Source of the DNA: Actinomycetota bacterium
Lineage (GTDB): Bacteria > Actinomycetota > Acidimicrobiia > IMCC26256 > BP-133
Length of the DNA stretch: 9,168 nt
Assembly: GCA_030838815.1 (NCBI GenBank)
Contig: JAUZEX010000665.1
Coordinates: forward strand, 1 to 9,168
Direction of reading: 5' to 3'
The notes under the pieces were generated by a model, which searched no databases, was not told the DNA's origin, and was given only the letters and a program-made list of their open reading frames with translations. This document shows, in pieces, positions 5,250-9,168 of this stretch (position 1 is its first letter; each line of letters starts with the position of its first letter). The translations under genes and the position numbers were made by a program.

Positions 5250-5863
5250 CGGGTGGCCTCCATCGTCAGCAGGGTGTGCTTGGCGGCCGGGCCGCCCCGG
5301 TACTGGCCGTAGGTCCCGTCACTGCGGACCACCCGGTGGCACGGCACCACCAGCGGGATCGGGTTCGTGGCACAGGCCGTTCCGGCGGCCCGGACCGCCC
5401 GGGAATTCCCCGCCGCCGTGGCCACCACCGCGTAGCTCTCCCGTACGCCGTAGGGGATCTCGAGCAGGTGCTGCAGCACAGCCCGGCGGAACCCCCTGGA
5501 CAGCTGCAGGTCGACCGGCACCTCGAAGACCCGGCGCCGACCGGCGAAGTACTCGTCGAGTTGGCGGGCGACCTCGTCGACGCCCCGGGGGGAGCGGAGG
5601 ATCCGGGGGCTGATGGCCGTGGCCAGCTCGACGAGGACGTCGTCGTGGTTCTCCCCCTCGAAGGCCACCCGCACCAGGCCGGTCGGCGTGGCCGCCAGGA
5701 GCAGCGGGCCGATGGGGCTGTCCATCGTACGGTAGGAGACGTCGAGCAGCCCGTCCCGGTCGGCGTGGGCGGCCAGCCGGGCCCGCAGCCCGACGAAGTC
5801 CGTCATCTCGTCAGAGGCGAACGTGAGGTCGTCGATGATCTCGCGGTTGGTCGGCATCGTCAT
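5246..5863 (-). CDS. ogt: Ogt, methylated-DNA--protein-cysteine S-methyltransferase
   Basis: This 205-aa suicide DNA repair protein moves the alkyl group from O6-alkylguanine (and O4-alkylthymine) to its own cysteine. The active-site motif PCHRV is at 174-178, with C175 as acceptor. N167 (the hinge in ATNPIP), the Arg finger in RAVRAAG (about 155-161) and E202 near the C-terminus complete the usual set. The core runs from MDSPIGPLLLAATPTGLVRVAF (47-68) to the end. About 45 residues precede it (MTMPTNREIIDDLTF onward), more than in the short Ogt proteins of about 160-175 aa, and nothing in them resembles the Ada N-terminal zinc/Cys sensor. The ATG at 5863 overlaps the sigma-factor stop as ATGA, and AAGGA lies 7 nt upstream; ATG at 5857 is a second possible start. 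The gene sits between the sigma factor and the oxygenase in one operon. Confidence 0.95.
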   Translation of the reverse strand: MTMPTNREIIDDLTFASDEMTDFVGLRARLAAHADRDGLLDVSYRTMDSPIGPLLLAATPTGLVRVAFEGENHDDVLVELATAISPRILRSPRGVDEVARQLDEYFAGRRRVFEVPVDLQLSRGFRRAVLQHLLEIPYGVRESYAVVATAAGNSRAVRAAGTACATNPIPLVVPCHRVVRSDGTYGQYRGGPAAKHTLLTMEATR

Positions 5864-6336
5864 GACTCGTCCTTCTGGTAGTCCCGGCGGAGACGGGCGA
5901 TGCCGTCAGCGGCGTTGCGGCGGGCCGCCGCCTCGCTGCATTCGAGCAACGCGGCGACCTCGGCGTAGGGGAGATCGGCGAGGTAGCGGTACACCACCGC
6001 GCCCCGCTGCTTGAAGGGCAGCGCGGCCAGGGCGCTGTGCAGCTCGGTGTCGTCGGGCTCCGGGCCGCCACCGCCCGCCGGGAGCCGCTCGGGAAGATCG
6101 TCGGCCGGCTCCGGCGCCCGCTTCCGGGCCCGGATGTGGTCGATCGCCTTGCGATGGGCGATTGTCACCAACCACCCCCGGATGTTGCTCTCCGGCCGCA
6201 GGTCGGGATAGGCCCGCAATGCGGCCAGGAACGTCTCCGACCAGGCGTCGTCGGCCTCGACGGGCCCGAGCAGGGCGCGACAGACCCGCATCACCGCCGG
6301 CGAGTGCTGGGCCACGACCTCTTCGAACGGTTGCAT
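5860..6336 (-). CDS. ECF-type (group 4) RNA polymerase sigma factor
   Basis: This 158-aa protein has the two-domain architecture of ECF sigma factors. Region 2 covers about residues 1-73, with DDAWSETFLAALRAY (region 2.1/2.2 core-binding) and NIRGWLVTIAHRKAIDHIRARKR (2.3/2.4, -10 recognition). A flexible acidic/Pro-Gly linker follows (74-97). Region 4 covers about 98-151: LHSALAALPFKQRGAVVYRYLADLPYAEVAALLECSEAAARRNAADGIARLRR. The recognition helix reads SEAAARRNAADGIARLR instead of the common AVRSRLxRAR pattern. No anti-sigma factor, Cys/His zinc anti-sigma or C-terminal extension is present in the window. ATG 6336 is preferred over GTG 6342 because AGG stands 7 nt ahead of the ATG but directly abuts the GTG. 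It leads the operon and overlaps ogt by four bases, so it probably controls alkylation-repair genes, including its own operon. Confidence 0.9.
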   Translation of the reverse strand: MQPFEEVVAQHSPAVMRVCRALLGPVEADDAWSETFLAALRAYPDLRPESNIRGWLVTIAHRKAIDHIRARKRAPEPADDLPERLPAGGGGPEPDDTELHSALAALPFKQRGAVVYRYLADLPYAEVAALLECSEAAARRNAADGIARLRRDYQKDES

Positions 6337-6492
6337 CGCCACACCTGGTCAACGAACGACGAGCCGACCCTGTGAGGTCGCCGTCCCATCATGGCCGTCC
6401 AGAGATAGCTCCATCGGGCCATAGACGGGGAGCGGGCCACCTGCAAGGGTTGGATCGCCAGCCATCGGGCTCGCGATATGGAAGGACACGTC
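6337..6492. promoter_or_regulatory. Divergent intergenic region upstream of sigma operon and ABM-like gene
   Basis: These 156 bp should hold both divergent promoters. CCATCGGGC occurs twice in direct orientation (6411-6419 and 6462-6470, 51 bp apart). No convincing -35/-10 pair for either gene and no clear palindrome could be found by eye. GAAGGA (6481-6486 region) is the ribosome binding site of the plus-strand gene. Confidence 0.4.
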
Positions 6493-6780
6493 ATGGCGTT
6501 CGGGATCGTTCATCATTTTGCCGGCGGTACCAAGGAGCAGTACGAGGCATCGATCGCCGCCGTCCACCCCAGCGACGGTTCCCTGCCGGAGGGCCAGATC
6601 TTCCACGCCGCCGGTCCTTCGGAGGGCGGTTGGACGATCATGGCCGTCCATGAGACCCAGGGGAGCTGGGAACGGTTCCGCGATGGGACGCTCATCCCCC
6701 GGATGCAGCAGGGGATCGAAGGCGGGTTCGACGCTCCGCCGGTCGAGACGGAGATCGACGTCTACAAGATCATGCCGTAG
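6493..6780 (+). CDS. Small ABM-like (dimeric alpha/beta-barrel-type) protein, function unknown
   Basis: This 95-aa soluble protein begins MAFGIVHHFAGGTKEQYEASIAAVHP. The pattern of strand (FGIVHHF), helix (TKEQYEASIAAV), GWTIMAVHE strand, and SWERFRDGTLIPRMQQGI helix followed by ETEIDVYKIMP strand fits the ferredoxin-like dimeric alpha/beta barrel of antibiotic-biosynthesis-monooxygenase-like proteins. Paired histidines (H7, H8) and H38 are present, but no cofactor motif can be assigned, so enzymatic activity is unproven. ATG 6493 is chosen over the upstream ATG at 6478 because GGAAGGA precedes it at about 8 nt and the first strand starts there. The gene is divergent from the sigma operon and convergent with the MaoC gene, so it appears monocistronic. 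Its role relative to either neighbour is unknown. Confidence 0.8.
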   Translation: MAFGIVHHFAGGTKEQYEASIAAVHPSDGSLPEGQIFHAAGPSEGGWTIMAVHETQGSWERFRDGTLIPRMQQGIEGGFDAPPVETEIDVYKIMP

Positions 6781-6796
6781 CTTCCGGGGGTTGCCT

Positions 6797-6823
6797 CAGC
6801 TGGGCGCCCGGGGCGCCCAGCTG
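6797..6823. terminator. Strong bidirectional hairpin filling a convergent junction
   Basis: CAGCTGGGCGCC (6797-6808) and GGCGCCCAGCTG (6812-6823) are perfect 12-bp arms around a 3-nt CGG loop. GCCT (6793-6796) and AGGC (6827-6830) can extend the stem past a 3-nt bulge. It lies 16 bp after the ABM-like stop and directly abuts the MaoC-like stop (6825-6827, minus strand). It lacks a U-tract. Its symmetry and position make a two-way terminator the simplest reading. Confidence 0.72.
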
Positions 6824-6824
6824 G

Positions 6825-7253
6825 TCAGGCGGGGACGACGAAGGTGGCCCAGCCTTTGAGGTGGGTGCCGCCGGTCTGGCGGGTGACGGCCATCTCGACG
6901 TCGACGAGGCGCTGGCCGTCCTCCTCCCGCTTGGCGGTGACGGCGCCGGAGTAGGTGAGGACGTCGCCGGGCCAGGCCTGTTCCCGCCACTGCACCTTGA
7001 AGCGCCGAACGTTGGCCGCCCCGAGCCAGTCGGTGGCCCAGCTGGCCAGGACGCCGGCCTGGAGCATGCCCACCGCGAACGGCTGGGGGAACCCGGCCTT
7101 CCGGGCGAACTCGGTGTCGTGGTGGATCGGGTTCATGTCGCCCGAGGCGCCCTGGTACCGGACGAAGTCGGTCACCGTCAGGGGCTTGTCCTCGAGGGTC
7201 GGGCCCTCGGTACCGACGTCGAGGTCGTCCCAGGTCACAGTCGTCATGGTCAT
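6825..7253 (-). CDS. MaoC-like hot-dog dehydratase, HadB-type catalytic subunit
   Basis: This 142-aa protein has a single hot-dog fold. The hydratase-2 motif is at residues 33-46 (YQGASGDMNPIHHD), with the catalytic dyad D39 and H44. The following FAVGMLQAGVLASWATDWLG is the usual long central helix, and the C-terminal strands KVQWREQAWPGDVLTYSGAV and GWATFVVPA complete the fold. Family members dehydrate (3R)-hydroxyacyl thioesters or hydrate 2-enoyl thioesters; HadB of mycobacterial FAS-II is the closest well-known model. ATG 7253 lies 5 nt after the upstream TGA, with GGGGAG about 9 nt ahead, so it is co-translated with the partner subunit; ATG 7247 is an alternative. A heterodimer with the upstream gene product is strongly expected. 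Whether the substrate is carried on ACP or CoA cannot be told. Confidence 0.9.
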   Translation of the reverse strand: MTMTTVTWDDLDVGTEGPTLEDKPLTVTDFVRYQGASGDMNPIHHDTEFARKAGFPQPFAVGMLQAGVLASWATDWLGAANVRRFKVQWREQAWPGDVLTYSGAVTAKREEDGQRLVDVEMAVTRQTGGTHLKGWATFVVPA

Positions 7254-7258
7254 CTGGC

Positions 7259-7705
7259 TCAGCTCCCCGGGGCCTGGCTGGTTTCGATGATCGTGCTGCG
7301 GGATTCCGCCACCACCGCGCCCGAACCGTCGCGGTACTCGGTCACGACGTCCACGAAGGTCATCGCGCCACCGCGCTTTCCTTCCTTCTCGAAGATGCGG
7401 TCGATGCGGGCCTCGGCGGTCAGCTCGGTGCCGGCGGCCGGCGGGGCGCCGGGGAAGACGAACTCCTGCTCGCCGTGGAGGATCCGCTCCCAGTTCAGCG
7501 GCGCATCACCCCACGGTGAGTTCTCCGGGCCCTGCCAGAACGTCGACGAGGCCAGAAAGGTCACCGGCGACGTCGCCTGCGGCTGCCCCTCGGCGACGTA
7601 GGCGGGGTTGGACGACTTCACCGCCCGGGCGAACTCCCGGACCTTGCCCTCCTCGACCAGCACCCGGAAGGGCTTGCCGCGGTTGCCTTCGATCGACTTG
7701 TCCAT
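7259..7705 (-). CDS. FAS1-like/MaoC N-terminal dehydratase subunit, HadA-type
   Basis: This 148-aa hot-dog protein matches the MaoC_dehydrat_N/HadA type. It opens with SIEGNRGKPFRVLVEEGKVREFARAVKSSNPAY (the substrate-side helix) and continues PVTFLASSTFW (the TF segment of this family), then ILHGEQEFVFPGAPPAAGTELTAEARIDRIFEKEGKRGGAMTFVDVVTEYRD. The Asp/His catalytic dyad of MaoC proteins is absent, as in HadA, so it is presumably the non-catalytic, acyl-chain-binding partner of the MaoC-like protein encoded 5 nt downstream. ATG 7705 is chosen by homology. The frame continues upstream into the ABC1 gene, but that extension is a shadow. No Shine-Dalgarno is seen, and a -10-like TAGTGT lies 7 nt ahead, suggesting a leaderless start. 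Confidence 0.87.
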   Translation of the reverse strand: MDKSIEGNRGKPFRVLVEEGKVREFARAVKSSNPAYVAEGQPQATSPVTFLASSTFWQGPENSPWGDAPLNWERILHGEQEFVFPGAPPAAGTELTAEARIDRIFEKEGKRGGAMTFVDVVTEYRDGSGAVVAESRSTIIETSQAPGS

Positions 7706-7718
7706 GCCGCGGACACTA
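7706..7718 (-). promoter_or_regulatory. Possible leaderless -10 for the hadA/hadB-like pair
   Basis: On the minus strand TAGTGT (7713-7718) fits TANNNT and ends 7 nt before the ATG at 7705. It sits in the 20-bp gap after the ABC1 stop. No -35 is evident. If active, the dehydratase pair can be transcribed separately from the ABC1 gene. Confidence 0.4.
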
Positions 7719-7725
7719 CCGAAGG

Positions 7726-9168
7726 TCAAGCCGGCGGGAGGAACGAACCCATGAGGATCTGGGCGATCTCCTGCGGGTACTTGGTCTGGAAGTACAGGAA
7801 CACCGGGGCGATCTCCGACAGCAGGTTGATGTCGGGGGCGAAGGCGTTGCACAAGCCGTTGAGGTAGAGCAGGTTCTTGGAAAAGAGCACGAGCTCCTTC
7901 GGCTGGCGGAAGCGGTGCTCGGCCAGGAGCCGGATCGCCCGGGAGACCTGGGCGGTGAGCGAACCGAAGTCGAGCTGGCTGAGCGGCCGGTCGACGGCGG
8001 CGAGCAGCACGGTCGACTCCTCGGCGAACTGGCGCACCAGCGGGGCCAGGTCGATGCCGGGCGGGAGGGCGCCGAGCTCCGCCACCGCCGCCACCTGGGC
8101 CGCGAAGTCGTTGCGGGCGAAGCCGATCACCAGCCGGCACAGGGCCGCCCGCTGCGAGGCGTCGAGCCGGCCGGCGATCCCGAAGTCGACCAGCGAGAAG
8201 TTGCCCGCCTCGTCGATCAGGACGTTGCCGGCGTGCAGGTCGCCGTGGAACACCCCGTACAGCAGCGCGTGTTCCAGGACTCCTTGCACAGCCAGGCGCA
8301 CGATGCGCTGCCCGTCGAGGTCGGGATGGGCGGCAGCGGCGTCGGTGTAGCGGATGCCCGGCACCCGCTCCATGACCAGCACCCGGGCCGTGACGAGGCC
8401 CGGGATGGGCCGGGGTATCCGGATGTGGTCGAGGCCGGCGTCCTCGTTGGCCAGACCGATCTCGGTCATGTTCATCGCTTCGAGCCGGAAGTCGAGCTCC
8501 TCCAGCACCAGCTGGGCGAACAGCTCCACGAATCCCGGCAGGTTGGCGATGCGGGCCCGTTGGCTGAGCCCGTCGGCGACGACGGCGATCACCGACAGGG
8601 CACGGATGTCGGCCTCGAACCGGGCACGGAGGCCGGGGCGCTGGACCTTGACCGCCACCTCGGTCCCGTCGGCCAGCAGGGCCAGGTGCACCTGGGCGAT
8701 GCTGGCCGCCGCCACCGGGTGGGGGTCGATCGACGTGAAGGTCTCCGCCCGCCGGTGGCCGAGCTCCCGGTCGATGACCCCCTCGGCAACCCCGTCCTTG
8801 AGCGCCGGTACCTCGTCGCGGCACCAGGCGAAAGCCTCCGTCCAGGGGTCGGGCAGGGCGCCTCTGGCGGTGGCGATCAGCTGGCCCAGCTTCACGTACG
8901 CCGGCCCGCCCGCCTGGACCAGATGCTTCGACCGCCGGACGGCCGCTCCCTCGGAGGAGCCGGAGGAGCCGGGAGCGCCGGACGGGTTGCGCCGCCGGGC
9001 GGCGAACCGGCCGATCAGGCCGGCCAGGCTGAACCACAGGAAGCGGATGCAGAGGAGGAACAGCGCTCCGAAGGGGATGCGGCGCAGCCGGGGCGTGGCC
9101 AGCTCCCGGGCCTCGCCGGCGATGCGGTCGCGCTCGGCGCCGAGGGAGCTCTGCCAGCGCCGCACCTC
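7726..9168 (-). CDS. ABC1/UbiB (AarF)-family atypical kinase-like protein, 5' end at window edge
   Basis: At least 479 residues are visible. A hydrophobic segment at about 31-52 (PFGALFLLCIRFLWFSLAGLIG) may anchor the protein in the membrane. A Ser/Gly-rich linker (60-75) follows. Then come the ABC1 hallmarks: KxGQ at 92-95, the Ala-rich loop AAASIAQVH (152-160) in place of a Gly-rich loop, VAVK with K173, LEELDFRLEAMN (221-232), the catalytic loop HGDLHAGN (307-314) and metal-binding DFG (328-330). UbiB-family proteins are atypical kinases/ATPases that support quinone or other isoprenoid-lipid metabolism. The specific role here is unknown. A GTG at 9165-9163 is a possible start, but the frame is still open at the edge, so the true start may lie outside. 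The gene ends 20 bp before the dehydratase pair on the same strand and may share a transcript with it. Confidence 0.88.
   Translation of the reverse strand, partial: EVRRWQSSLGAERDRIAGEARELATPRLRRIPFGALFLLCIRFLWFSLAGLIGRFAARRRNPSGAPGSSGSSEGAAVRRSKHLVQAGGPAYVKLGQLIATARGALPDPWTEAFAWCRDEVPALKDGVAEGVIDRELGHRRAETFTSIDPHPVAAASIAQVHLALLADGTEVAVKVQRPGLRARFEADIRALSVIAVVADGLSQRARIANLPGFVELFAQLVLEELDFRLEAMNMTEIGLANEDAGLDHIRIPRPIPGLVTARVLVMERVPGIRYTDAAAAHPDLDGQRIVRLAVQGVLEHALLYGVFHGDLHAGNVLIDEAGNFSLVDFGIAGRLDASQRAALCRLVIGFARNDFAAQVAAVAELGALPPGIDLAPLVRQFAEESTVLLAAVDRPLSQLDFGSLTAQVSRAIRLLAEHRFRQPKELVLFSKNLLYLNGLCNAFAPDINLLSEIAPVFLYFQTKYPQEIAQILMGSFLPPA

Noticed and set aside
5009..5881. 290-codon plus-strand frame opposite ogt and the oxygenase gene
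   Set aside because: It has Arg/Pro/Gly/Asp-rich composition without domains and is antisense to two genes with intact active-site motifs.
6388..6650. 14-nt sequence ATCATGGCCGTCCA present at 6388-6401 and again at 6637-6650
   Set aside because: The second copy is inside the ABM-like coding sequence and flanks do not align, so it is more likely chance than a duplicated or decayed gene.
8952..8969. Two tandem CGGAGGAGC units
   Set aside because: They encode the Ser/Gly linker of the ABC1 protein. A two-copy 9-bp repeat is minor slippage, not a regulatory element.
7259..9037. 592-codon minus-strand frame joining ABC1 sequence to the HadA-like protein
   Set aside because: Only the part after the ATG at 7705 matches the dehydratase family. 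The upstream part is an out-of-frame Pro/Arg/Gly-rich reading of the ABC1 gene, so this is not a fusion.

Overview
The window comes from a GC-rich bacterial chromosome, most likely an actinobacterium and perhaps of the Acidimicrobiia type. The grounds are strong G/C in third codon positions, GTG/TTG starts, probable leaderless promoters (a TANNNT hexamer 6-7 nt before the ATG), GC-rich hairpins without U-tracts between convergent genes, and a protein with a histone H1-like Ala-Lys-Pro tail. No mobile element, CRISPR array, tRNA or rRNA is visible. It reads as ordinary, densely packed chromosome made of several short transcription units.

Layout. (1) 1-275, +: the 3' end of murF, whose end overlaps a convergent unit. 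(2) 253-1967, -: a MarR-type repressor followed by an MFS_3-type exporter. A perfect 20-bp palindrome lies in the repressor's promoter. (3) 2077-2268, +: a 63-aa zinc-ribbon-like protein, divergent from the MarR unit. (4) 2351-2830, -: a DUF1508/YegP-like domain fused to a basic Ala/Lys/Pro/Arg tail. (5) 2980-3972, +: an extended SDR, NAD-dependent epimerase/dehydratase type, probably starting at TTG. (6) 4011-4532, +: a secreted protein of unknown function. (7) 4548-6336, -: ECF-type sigma factor, Ogt O6-alkylguanine-DNA alkyltransferase and a 2OG-Fe(II) oxygenase, joined by two 4-nt ATGA overlaps. (8) 6493-6780, +: a small protein resembling dimeric alpha/beta-barrel (ABM-like) proteins. (9) 6825-9168, -: an ABC1/UbiB-family kinase-like protein (5' end at the window edge), then a HadA-like and a HadB/MaoC-like hot-dog dehydratase pair.

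How they work together. The sigma-Ogt-oxygenase operon is the most interesting system. It looks like an alkylation-damage repair module in which an ECF sigma factor, rather than an Ada-type activator, is co-transcribed with a suicide alkyltransferase and a dioxygenase of a kind often found near Ada/Ogt genes. No anti-sigma factor is visible. The MarR/MFS pair looks like a drug- or metabolite-inducible efflux unit under autorepression. The two hot-dog proteins probably form one heterodimeric (R)-hydroxyacyl dehydratase/hydratase, with catalytic residues only in the MaoC-like subunit. Hairpins fill or occupy three convergent junctions (2297-2342, 4540-4557, 6797-6823). The fourth, murF/MFS, is instead a 23-bp gene overlap.
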